From Entoloma clypeatum (Eukaryota; Basidiomycota; Agaricomycetes; Agaricales; Entolomataceae), in the NCBI GenBank assembly GCA_963565915.1, contig OY751491.1, positions 620,001 to 684,000 of the forward strand: DNA of 64,000 bases, given 5' to 3'. Below the pieces are notes generated by a model. It was not told the DNA's origin. It saw nothing but the letters and a program-made list of their open reading frames with translations, and ran no database searches. Below are positions 10,621 through 21,000 of the stretch, piece after piece (the first letter of the stretch is position 1; each line of letters opens with the position of its first letter). A program made the position numbers and the translations under genes.

Positions 10621-10884
10621 GCCACTCATCACACCCCACTCACACCTGGAGGAGAAGAGTGGGGCTGGGAGGATGGGGCTGGGGACAACAAGTGCAGGGT
10701 GTAGTATGACGTGTGCATCCCGCACGCGTCTCATAGTTTTTTTTTTGGTTTTAGTTTAAATACATGTTTTTTCTACTGCGAACACCCGCACGGGAACCCG
10801 AACCCGTTGGTACCCGTGCGGGTACGGGTACGGGTCGGCGTTGTCGTACCCGCGGGAGTACCCGTGCCATTGCCTAGCACAGAC

Positions 10885-11318
10885 CATGTTGTGGTCTTTG
10901 TGTGTTTCTACAATAAACTCACATATATAGTATCTCATGGAATGTTCCAGAGAATGACATCATAGATGATGTCAGAGATACGTCATAATGATGTAGTGAT
11001 CACGTGCTGGATCAAGTAATGTATTTCTCACATTTAATTTAAAATTAATTCATATTATAAACCCGTGCAGAGACAACGCTGCGTTGCGAAGCACGGGTTT
11101 AAATGCTCGTCCAGTCGAAATGATACAGTATACTATGTCTTACCAAGCCGGAGTTCGGCTTGCCCTACACACCCCAACACCGCCCTCCACCACACCATGC
11201 TAGAAAAATACCGTCCGTCCCATGTACATTCAGTGTGATGTGATCTAGATAAATGACATACAGAAGTGTATCCCTGTCTTCGTGGTAGACTAAACGTGGC
11301 TTTCCAAAAACTCGACAA
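10885..11318. other. AT-rich intergenic sequence
   Basis: No gene seen. Contains the hairpin at 11058-11101 and the region downstream of the eIF4E stop codon. Confidence 0.5.
11058..11101. other. Hairpin resembling a Helitron 3' end
   Basis: TAAACCCGTGC (11058-11068) and GCACGGGTTTA (11091-11101) form a perfect 11-bp stem. CCCGTGC/GCACGGG stems near the 3' terminus are common in Helitrons, and a Helitron helicase lies upstream on the same strand. The expected CTRR terminus is not seen right after the stem, so the assignment is tentative. Confidence 0.35.
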
Positions 11319-12432
11319 TCATCCCCTCTTCGGCTTCCATGTCCCTCCAATGCCCACACTAAAGTTGCCGAAAGCACCTTGGCCACTCCCAGCTGGTCCT
11401 GTGCTCGGGGGACCATAATCTGCTCCGGGTTGAAAAGACGGTCGGAACGAGGTTGTGGGAAGGGCCTGGATGGAGAGGAATTTGTTTGGCAGAGGCCGGT
11501 CGTCCGTATTATACTAGAAACGCGTCAAAAACTGAAACCAAAACGTGTCGAAACTACAGACCTGGAACTCGAGACCAATCCCATCGGCTTCAGAGATATC
11601 AAGGATCTTCACCAGCTTCCTTCCGATCGAATTCAACCGCTCAACGTCGTCCTTGTTGCGGGTCCATAACTGGATACGATCAACCTTGCTCCTCAGACTG
11701 ACAACCGCCCCACAGATCTCATCGCCCTCCTCCAGCTCCTCTCCTACCAACGCCATCGTGAGCCAACTCCAACACCGATCCAACAGTACGGGGTTGTTCT
11801 TCATCGTCAGCACCCACTTCCCGCCATTCGCGTTCGCCTCGTCCTCCCACATCGGCTTGATCCCCGACTTGAAGAGGTGGTAGTTCGAGTTGCGCTCCAG
11901 CTTCGACGGTGGCTTCAGCCAGTTGAAGTATCGGCAGAACTCCTCGACGGTGTCGAATTCGCCGACGACGGTGAGTCCGGCCTCGTAGTCTGTTGATTCA
12001 GTGGGGTTGAAAGGAGCCTCAGGGGCGGTGGCCGATGCAGGCGTGTATGGATATTTGGATTTGGTGTCGTGGTATATCGTCCTGTCATTGCTTTACTTTG
12101 AGCTGTTACAATTGGCTTGTATCAAGAGCCACTGACCACGGATATTGAAGAGGGTGCTCCGGAGCTTTCATAGGAACACCTGGTGTCTTGGGATCCTCTA
12201 TCATCTCCGGTTCGGGCGGCTTGGCCGATCCGTCGATGCTGAGGGCGCGTGCCTTGGCCAATCGTGCGGTGATGGCGTCAAGGCTGGGAACGCCCTTGTA
12301 AAGGCGGGGCGCCGAGGTTGCGGCAGGGGCGTTGAGGTTGATCCGAGCTGCGAGCTGGTTCAGTGATGGCAATCTTCCAGCACCTGCAGGTTTGGTGGGG
12401 ACTTCGACGGACTGGGATTCAGAGGAGCTCAT
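11319..12432 (-). CDS. eIF4E: Translation initiation factor eIF4E
   Basis: Cap-binding subunit of eIF4F; binds the mRNA m7G cap and eIF4G in the cytoplasm. Three exons on the minus strand: 12432-12137, 12081-11562, 11513-11319, giving 336 residues; introns are 55 and 48 nt with GTCAGT and GTCTGT donors, and all phases agree. The N-terminal ~90 residues are low-complexity. The conserved core starts at HPLQYPWTIYHDTKSK and continues through EFCRYFNWLKPPS, the signature MWEDEANANGGKW, and the C-terminal GIGLEFQ / YNTDDRPLPNKFLS. The tryptophans used for cap stacking are in place. The tail is glycine/proline-rich. An ATG further upstream (12504) is in frame, but 12432 gives the more usual start. 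Confidence 0.93.
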
Positions 12433-13029
12433 CGTGGTCGATGGCGATGATGATGGCGATGCGATGGCAGTGGCATCTTCAACCAAACAGCGACACTGCC
12501 ACACTTCGACTCCGTCCAGCGTTCACGGCGGTCTTCATTCATCGCATCATGACGGAACCCAATGGCAAGTCGTACCCTGCGCCCATCTCATTCTATATAT
12601 TGTCCCAACGACATCATCGGAGAAGAGGATTTGAACAACAATCGAATGGAGCACCGACATCTCAATTACATACCCCGTCGTCAACTTTGAATTCGACACC
12701 AATACCAGGACATATTCTCCGATGTAAAAGTCTCGAGAATCTAGGATCTGTCATGGATTCGAGCGGTACATGGGGGATTGATAGAAAACCGCCCTTTTTC
12801 CCTTGCAATCATTCATCTGACCGAACATTCGAAATATGTCTATCTCGTTCTATGTGCAATTGCAACGAGTCGACAACAAGTGTGGAAGTGGCAGCAGCGC
12901 GGAGAAACGGACTCTGGAAGAATCGCCCCGCGTATCCTGCTTGGCTGGCAATGTGGTAAACCTGGAGTGTGTCCCCATCGAATCACTTTGACTCACATCG
13001 CCGGCTTCACGAAACCCTGCCTGATATGT
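12433..13029. other. Intergenic between eIF4E and M43 peptidase gene
   Basis: eIF4E promoter region. A 136-codon plus-strand ORF starts at 12549 and ends at 12959, but it resembles no known family, has no convincing domain, and may be chance. Confidence 0.4.
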
Positions 13030-14243
13030 CTATGACGGCTCGATACCGCGGAAGAGACGAATCTGGTCCTTCATCCTTGCTGCCTGTCCAGGAGTGAAGG
13101 TAGTCATACACGAATCGTCCGTGTAGTCCATAAAATTGTCTTTCAGGAGCCACAGTCAGCCTACCCTAGACGCCACAATGAAGAGCAATAGGACTCACTA
13201 ACGGGATCAGCAGTACCTCCGGGGCATGTGCTGCGGCTGTTGGGGCACCCTTTTGCCGGAGAGGCCTCCGGCGTTGTGTCGGGAACAGTGTCTCCCTCCC
13301 CCGTGCATCCGCCCTAGAAGGTTGGTTGTTTAATTACAGGACCTGCGGCGGAGAACAAGTACGATCAAGTACCTGGAAGGTGTGGTAGAGGCCAAGCCAG
13401 TGCCCAACCTCGTGCGTAAGCGTCCGTCCCAAATTGAATGTCGGAGTGCTTCCTCCAGGTATTGTAGAGTAACGAATCACCACTCCGTCATCTTTAGGTG
13501 CTCCATCATAGTCCGCCGGGAACGTCGAGTACCCAAGGAGACCTTTGGTTTTGGGATCCGATACAAAACTTTCGAGACCATGAAGAGGTCAGATTTGGAC
13601 ATTAGTCGAGTCCTTGCTCACCCAACTGTGTACACGTTGAGAACGGACGCATTTCCAGCTCTGAAGACCTGCTTCATTGCGGAATTTTCTGGGCTACCAT
13701 GCCCAATATCAGAATTTAGGTGACTTTCACCCGAGCTATACGATGACTTACCTTTCCGGTGCCACCTGATCGAACCATTCCTGGCTCATGATACGCGTAG
13801 TATTGACATGATTCCAGCTCAAGCCAGTGCTAGCGTAATCTTTGTTCAAAACCTCAATCTGGCTCTTGATTTGAGAGTCGCTGTATGTGTGGTCTTTCAC
13901 TCAGAAAGATGAGCGGCATCACTGGTTTGAGCACTCACGGCACCCATCCTCCAACCAAGGTCTCGTTTGCGGCAATAACGTGAAAGTGAACATCGATCGC
14001 AGCCTTCGCATTTGGGTCAGTCGCTGGTAACCTCGACGATCTGAATAGTCGCTCGGCCGATGCGATCCTTTCTGGCGTGATGTGTACACCGCAAACTCTG
14101 GGGACAAGCATTAAACCCAGGAACCCCGGATGAAGGAGGACTCACCTTCCGACTTGACCATCCTCGGCCCTTTTGTATAGTGGAGGTGCACCGAGACATA
14201 GAGAGGAACCAAGAAGCACAGAAAGAAGAATTGACAAGATCAT
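13030..14243 (-). CDS. Secreted M43 (pappalysin-like) zinc metallopeptidase
   Basis: Seven exons: 14243-14146, 14097-13939, 13880-13752, 13693-13622, 13568-13373, 13313-13199, 13139-13030; 292 residues, introns of 48-59 nt, every junction in phase. The start gives a clear signal peptide ([20 protein letters not shown]), so the enzyme is exported. The zinc site [11 protein letters not shown] (three His ligands and the catalytic Glu) and the downstream [10 protein letters not shown] with the Met-turn are the hallmarks of family M43 metzincins such as ulilysin and the fungal extracellular M43B enzymes. Cysteines between the two motifs ([21 protein letters not shown]) fit the family disulphides. 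Likely role is external protein degradation. Domain calling is secure; substrate is unknown. Confidence 0.92.
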
Positions 14244-14915
14244 GAAGGTCGTTAAAAGTCGTCAAGGTTGTGAGGATTGCCGAACGGAACAGCCAGCAGA
14301 ACTCCCTCGCTTTATGCTGAGGAGACGGCATCAGTTGAGAGCGTAACCACACAGCGTTTGAGATCGTTGCAAACGTCTTACACAGCCCATGTTTGCATCA
14401 TGATTCCGTCGTCAGCATACTCAGACCTGGAATGGCCCCGCCGGAATTTAGTAGGTATTTGGAGGATAGACGTATCCATCGCACGTCAGTCATCGGTAGG
14501 TTTATACAAACACAAAGTGCCGCCTTGTCGAGCCTGATCTTGACACCATAAGTATGTAGTTGAACGGTATGTAGTATGTGCATCGCCTTCATCCATATCA
14601 TAACCCGATCAACACATTGGCCACTCGGAATCATGTCAACGAGGGATTGAGCCCTATGCGAGCTCTACTTGGCTGAGTGGGCGTGAGGTTCTGACCTTGT
14701 CCATTCACCACCTGCTTTCATGTCCTTTGCTGGAGTCTTGTAAAAATAGCTTCGGTCGTTTGTCATTCCAACGTTCTTCACTGCTGCAAAATGAGTGGCC
14801 GAACGCGATTCCGTGACATCAGTCTGACCGACAACTGATCAACGTTGGCATTACAGCCTTCTTCGTAGTTACCTGATATTTGGTTACATCGGAATAATGT
14901 TAGTCACCATCCGTC
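14244..14915. other. Intergenic, 672 bp
   Basis: No gene recognised. It contains the promoter side of the M43 gene and the 3' flank of the Lcb3-type gene. Confidence 0.5.
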
Positions 14916-17061
14916 TTAAAGCTCAATGGATGAGTGGACCCCCCATCCAATCACTTCGAACATCATGGGAAGCACCTCAGCTGCGAGAATCGCAATCCCA
15001 GCGTACACAACTACCTTCGTTAAGACTGGACAGAGATCAGCTCAGACTGACATCTGAAATTTTTGTAAAGAACCCACCATCGGCATCATAATGCTTAATC
15101 GGCGTCCCGTCCTTACCCTCCAAGCCCGCCTTCCCCCCGCTCTCCTGGACATCCTCCAAGCTCAGTCGATTCGCCAAATTCGACTTCTCCAGCACATCCC
15201 ATCCTGGATTGGCATTGCTTGCTCCTCCCCTCATCTTAATCCCGTTAAACTCTGAAATCCCAGAAACCCCACTTCCTATCCCTCCGACTTCGATCCCAGC
15301 GCTGCTCGGGAGATCGATAACACTAGGAATGGGACGCAGTCCCTCCCCGCTGAACTCGCTTGGAACGCTCGTGTAATCCGTCGCGGGGGTGTAGAATCTT
15401 CTGCGCGGCAGGCTGAAGATGCGCGAGAGTCCACGGAAGGTAGGAGGCAAGATGAGATGCAGAGCAGATTTTGCCAGAAGTCGCCACGTGAAGATGACGA
15501 GGATGCCTTTGGAGTTGTCGGTTACGTCAACGATTTGGCCAAAGCAAAGAGAGGGGGGGATACGTACCGATGATCATCTTCAATCCCGCAAAGCTCCACC
15601 ACAGGAGGACGTCCCCCCATGTCCTCTCAATTCGGACCCACTCTCCGAGTTGGTAAATCCACCCACTGCCCGGCATGACGACCGTGCGCGTGAGGCCGAC
15701 TCCGATACCGGTGTAATTCATGGCCCACCTCCCTACGAGCGCGCCGAGCACAACGCTCATGAACGCAATAGCATCCTCGAAGCACGGACAGTCGTCGATG
15801 GGTTGCGGGTGCTGGTTGACAGCAAGGAGGCATAGCGGGATGAGAATGGCGGGTACCTCCCATCCGCCGCGTTGTACCCATGCTTCAATCCATTTGCCGA
15901 TGCCGAGACCTCTCCCGAGGAAGACGACGTGGTCCCCGCCTCTTGTGAAAGGTGTCAAAAAGAGGGTTTCGTACAGCCAATACAGTGGATTTGATGGCGA
16001 AAGGGCAATTTCGAATCCTGCCCAGCTTGTATGGGCCCACCAGATGCCCGCTCCCATGATGAACCCGACGGCACAATCGGTGAAGGAGTGCATGCCTGTG
16101 TATATCCGACCAAAGACAATGGAAAATGTATAGATCATTAGGGCAACCATTATTGATGTGTAGGACTGAGCGGAGATAAGTGGTTCCAGTGCGTGTGGGT
16201 TAGTATTCGTTGAGTTCGTTAAGTTGTCCACATAAGACGAAAGAGTCGGAGTGGTGGCCATGCGATGGATATAACCGAAAATAAAGAGGGCGATAGAAAC
16301 ACAGTTCGTGGTGTGAGTGGAGGGGAATCCGTATTCTAGATGGTGGGTCCCGATGGCTATTTGAAAAGCATAAGAAACGGGATGGCCATGCCGGAAGAAT
16401 TCATTTACTCAGTCGGGTTACTGGCGGTGCGAATGGCCGTGGGGAGCAAATCATATCCTTGACGAAGGATGAAAGATAGACCCCGAACGCCAGTACGAAC
16501 AAGAGTCTGTCAAATCCGCTGTTCAGCATCTCGAACAAAGTCGACAAGGCTGATCTCACCCGCGGCCCATCTCATCATAGCCAAAAAAGAATAGCGCTGG
16601 TAGCGCTGTCATGAAAAAAGTGTGTGTGCCCAGGGAAGAGGTATACACGAAATACGCGTCGAGCAATGGCGTACGGATAACGTCCTAAACAAGATAAAGG
16701 CTGCTTAGCACGGCAAGAGATTGTCAATATTTCCTTTCACGGCACATACCTGCATCCTGGAAATAACCGTGGATTCCTTCTGAACTGCCACGAGCAATTT
16801 TCTTCGGATGGCCGCTCTCCACCACGGTAGAGTGGTGTCATACACATCGGCAGAACGGCGTCCGGGTGAAGCGGTAGACGTGGCATCCACACCAGAATCC
16901 ATGTCGTCGAAGAATGATTTGGCGCCTGAAGCCAGAGGCGATGATGCTGGGGAAGAAGCCCTGGATGAGTTTTGGGATTCTGGAATGGGGATGGTGAAGC
17001 GGACAGCTGGTTTTCGTCCTCGCTGCTGCTCTTGGCGGATATGATTCGTGATGTGAGACAT
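14916..17061 (-). CDS. LCB3: Sphingoid-base-phosphate phosphatase (Lcb3/Ysr type)
   Basis: Six exons: 17061-16750, 16684-16560, 16518-16409, 16356-15568, 15506-15078, 15025-14916; 624 residues, introns of 41-65 nt. It should dephosphorylate dihydrosphingosine/phytosphingosine 1-phosphate at the ER membrane, controlling sphingolipid flux. The PAP2 signature is complete: C1 KDMICSPRP, C2 YGFPSTHTTN and C3 GRIYTGMHSFTD with the catalytic His and Asp. Several membrane segments follow. A cytosolic N-terminus with DTTLPWWRAAIRRKLL and a C-terminal KHYDADVLTKVVVYAG are typical of fungal Lcb3. The exon 5/6 junction uses an acceptor 52 nt downstream; an earlier AG would end the protein at once and lose the conserved tail. 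The gene is divergent from LTN1. Confidence 0.92.
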
Positions 17062-18010
17062 TGAAGCCCAAGTATGTCGTCGGCGACGATGGTCCAGTCA
17101 ATTTCCTCCGACCTGGACGATGGTGATGGTCCTAAACGACGACGACGAACGTGATCGGTTATGTAAGCGTTTATTTGATGCACCGTGTTAGTTGACATCA
17201 TGCAGCGATCGACCACTCGAATTTGGGAACGACATCCTGAACGACATAATAAAGTCCATCTCAGGCAAGGCAAGGGTGCTGCTAGTATATTGGCGGCTCA
17301 TTGCTGAAAGGATACTTGGATTCGTCCGATCCACCCCATGGCCACCCGGGAAATCCGCACTGGCACTGCCGCACTGCTTCCACGAATCCTTTTTGTCACA
17401 GACCACAGGAACAACGATGAAACGACACTGCGACCGGGGAGTAAAGGTTCGTTAAGAACGACTCAGGACGGGTCACCATTGAAGGCCACGAAAGTCTCAG
17501 TCATGACCCTTCCATAGCGAATCTGCATCAGATACACTGGGACAAAGTAGCATCGTTTCGGCAAAGAACGTTTCTACCCACGTCATAGGATCGATAGAGT
17601 TCAAGAACGTCAAAAAATAATTGGATTTTGAGGCATTTTGATGCCTCACTGAGGGCAGCGGTTCGACACTTCAAGAAACCTACTATTACTTATCTCAGAA
17701 TTAATTATAGCTGTACTTAGTACAGAAATAACCAAAGGTACTTGTTGACTCCAGAACCCAGAGCTTGCCCTCTAACCGTCAAAATCACCGGGACCGATGA
17801 AGGCGAGCGGAACGAGGTCGGGTCACACCGAGTCACAAGGAACGTCACGAACCCTGACGTTGCGTCATTCGAGTCAGCTTCTACCATTCATAAAACAGTG
17901 CCAATTCAGAGAAAGGGATCAACAGAATCTGAGGTGAGTCCTCAATCTAAATCGTCAAGAGAGAATACACGTCAAAGGTTTGACCATGATGAGATTGGCA
18001 GGCGATCAGG
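17062..18010. other. Shared promoter region of LCB3 and LTN1
   Basis: 949 bp between two divergently transcribed genes. Only chance ORFs are visible; it probably holds both promoters. Confidence 0.5.
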
Positions 18011-21000
18011 ATGGCGAAAGGGAGTGGAAAGTCCTCTGCGACGTCGGCGACTCGCAAAAAGCATGCGAGAAAGGCGGTGGGACCTCCTCCACCAGAAGAA
18101 AAACCACTTTCGAAGGAAAAGAAGCTCACGAAACAACAGCGGGGGCAGAAGAAAAAGGAGCCTCGGGTGAAAGCCTACATTCCACCCGTCAAGCCAGCAC
18201 CTGTCCAACCAGATCCACTGGAAACCACTGGCCTCGCCCATAGACTTCCGCCAGATCTACTTATTGTGCTGCGAAGCTTCAACAAAAAAGCGCAGGTGAC
18301 AAAGATTCGTGCGTTGGAGGAGTTGCAGACCGGATGGATTGACAAGTGTCGGGAGGAAGGCGAAGATGGCTCCTTTGTGTACGCCTTGGTGGATATGGTC
18401 CCGGTCTGGGTGCGTCGTCATCTCATCGACTTTCTTTCCAAGATCGCTAACGGTCAAGCAGCTTCATCACGTTTCTGCTTTGTTCGTCCATCCGTCTCGC
18501 CGTGTCCGTCTTCTCGCAGCTGGAGTACATGCCTCGCTCTTGCACATACCGGCCGTCCGTGACTCTCTTCTATCTTTTGTCAGGGAAACCGCGTCTTCAT
18601 CTCAAGTAGAGAGTATCCTCGGCGCATGGTACATGGCCGCCCATGACGTGGATAGATTGGTCTCGATGACTGCGCTCAAGGCATGGAACGATGCCCTCTC
18701 ATTCGATGATCCATCCGCGAATGCTGTGCTCGATGAACACCGCCTTTCACACCTGATATCGTTTCTCCAAAGAGCGGTTCTGGACCCGGATGGTTTATAT
18801 CTATATTTAAACCCTCCCCCACCCCCAGCCCCTGCTGTGCCACTGAAGAAAGGAACGAGAAAAGAAGAACCCGATCCGGCTTCTGCTTCTCGTTCCAAAG
18901 CTGAAGAGATGGAAGAGGATCCGCAAGATCGAAAGGCACGGTTACGCGTCAGCGGTTTAGCGGCAGTTAGACACATTATAGGTATCCACAAATTATCTGG
19001 TTCATTGATGTATTTGAACTTGTCGACATCTAGAATCAATTCGGAAGGGCCTATCCGGCGACTTGAAAGCATTTCTGAACAACCCTGCCCTGTGGAGTTC
19101 CCTACATCATGCTCGAAACGGTCTATTCTTTGGCGTTGAAAGTTTTGGTCAAGGTCAACCGAACGTCCGCAAAAGCGCATGGGCCCTCTTGCAGACAATT
19201 TTTGAGAGTCAGAGAGGTTTGTATCAGCCTTCATGATGTTATTATACTCATTATTGATTGTGAAGACCATCTCGAATCACTCCTTCCCATTGTCAGTCAC
19301 GCCGTGCTCCGTTCTGTTTGGGTAGAGCCCGATCCTGTGGTCCATGCCGCCATGTGGCAGCCTATGCTGAAATTCTTAAAAGGCAAGCTTGCCATAACTC
19401 CCAATTCCTTGTCCATTCATCCAATCCCCAGAGTTTCCGAAGGCTTGGGAACTTGAACGTGTCAGGATCGACGAGGAAGACCAATTGTCCGAGTCTGGGG
19501 ACAGCGATCTTGAAGAACCGAAGCAAGCCCCAGAAACGGGTCCTTCTGTTGCATACCGAGAATTTCTGCTCTTCCTCGAGCGCGGTTGTTCTGGTTCACC
19601 ACTCCAAGGATACCCTACAGTCGTCGTCATCGTCTCCACGATTCCCTCGTCTGTATGTGCAGCCTCCATTATACCCGCTTTGCTCTCACCTCCGGCTCAG
19701 ATTCTTGCTTCGGCTTCCTCGGAACCTCTCGCAGACCTCTTTGGAGCCTTTTGGAAGGTCCTCGATGGTCGTGCACTCAGTTCTTTGCGGCGCTCGGCGA
19801 CCTCAGCAGCATTCTTGTCATCGCTTCTTGAATGCGTGGTCTTCGTTATCAAACGTGTTCGCAACGATTCTAAGAACGGTCGCTCGAATATTTTGCTCGG
19901 CGTTGATGCAGGTCTCGATGTTGAGTTGGCGATGAGAGATTTGGCCTGTGGACAAATTCGGACTGTGTGGGAGAACATGGCGGAGACGGGAAAGCTAAGG
20001 GTTGAACCGAGAGCTGCTGCAAGGCTCGTCGCTCATACCCTGATTTCATTGAATGAGGTGGATGCAAGTGAGCCAGATATGCTCCATCCCAATCCACGAT
20101 TAACTGACGATATTTTGTGAGGTTTGTTTGACGCAACGTGGAACACCCTTGCGACACTTCTCGACGGGGGAACAACCGCGAACCCAACGATAGTTTCTGC
20201 ATTCCTGAAGGTCCTTCATGACGTATTCAAACATTCAGAAGGTCCTCTCGCAAGATTAGCTTCTCTGATGTCAGAACTTCTCCACATTTCGGCTGCAAGA
20301 TGCATGGAATCGATCACGGCTAGCCGCGAAGGAGCGAAACCGCCATCCGACACTGCCTCAAGCACCCTGTCCTTCTTGGTCAATATGCTCGATCAGTTCA
20401 GGGAAGGGATCTTTGACGACCCCCGTTTCGCGGGTGTGAGTATCTGTTCCTTGTGTCCATCCGTTACTTAGCATTCCCATAGCTTGTCGATGCAGCAATG
20501 GAACTAGATGCGCTATCGTTCCTGAAAGCTTCACCCCCCTTCCTCTCGGGGTACCTGACATATTCGAAAGACCAGGCTCGGTGTTTGCGGGTATGGCAAG
20601 CCTTACTTTGTGGTATCGCGCAAAACCCCGGAGAGGCTGAGAATTATCTCAAATCGCTTTGGGAGGCAATTCAAAAGGGTTCACTTCCGCGATACCTCAA
20701 GCCACAAGCCGGCGAGATAGACCAGCTTATGGACGTTTTCCTCGCACAAGCTCTTGCTGGTGACCCAGCGTATCTTCCATCTGTACGCACGGTGCTCATG
20801 TCGTCAGGTATGAGTCCATACTTTTGGGTTTATCCCTTTGAGACTCACGGCAGCCTGTATAGATTATTTCTTGTCGGAAGCCGGTTATAAGACTTCGGTG
20901 CAAACAGTTACAACGTCTTTCACGCATTCGGTTGCTCTGGCGCTGAGCGAACTGGAGTTTTCCCTCTCCACTTTTGAACCACTGTTAACCATCCTGTCTT

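Larger units (their letters stand above)
3315..10876. mobile_element. Non-autonomous hAT-like element, split by a retrotransposon
   Basis: The element starts TAGACAATAGC and ends GCCATTGCCTA; the two ends form an imperfect terminal inverted repeat (15 of the first 19 positions agree, all differences are transitions). Both ends are followed inward by repeated GGGTACGGGTA-like motifs, as subterminal repeats of hAT elements often are. A perfect 8-bp direct repeat, GCACAGAC, flanks it at 3307-3314 and 10877-10884; 8 bp is the duplication size of the hAT superfamily. Without the gypsy insertion the element is about 1.0 kb and shows no transposase. The family assignment is inferred from duplication length and end structure. 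Confidence 0.75.

Noticed and set aside
10232..10759. Long P/T/H-rich ORF as a proline-rich protein gene
   Set aside because: It is the translation of a degenerate C-rich minisatellite; overlapping frames give equally long, similar products.
12363..12959. 198-codon plus-strand ORF opposite the eIF4E first exon
   Set aside because: Its first part is the complement of eIF4E coding sequence and the rest shows no domain; only the stretch from 12549 could be independent and it is unconvincing.
18602..19270. 222-codon minus-strand ORF inside LTN1
   Set aside because: Shadow of LTN1 exons on the other strand; it crosses LTN1 introns and has no known motif.
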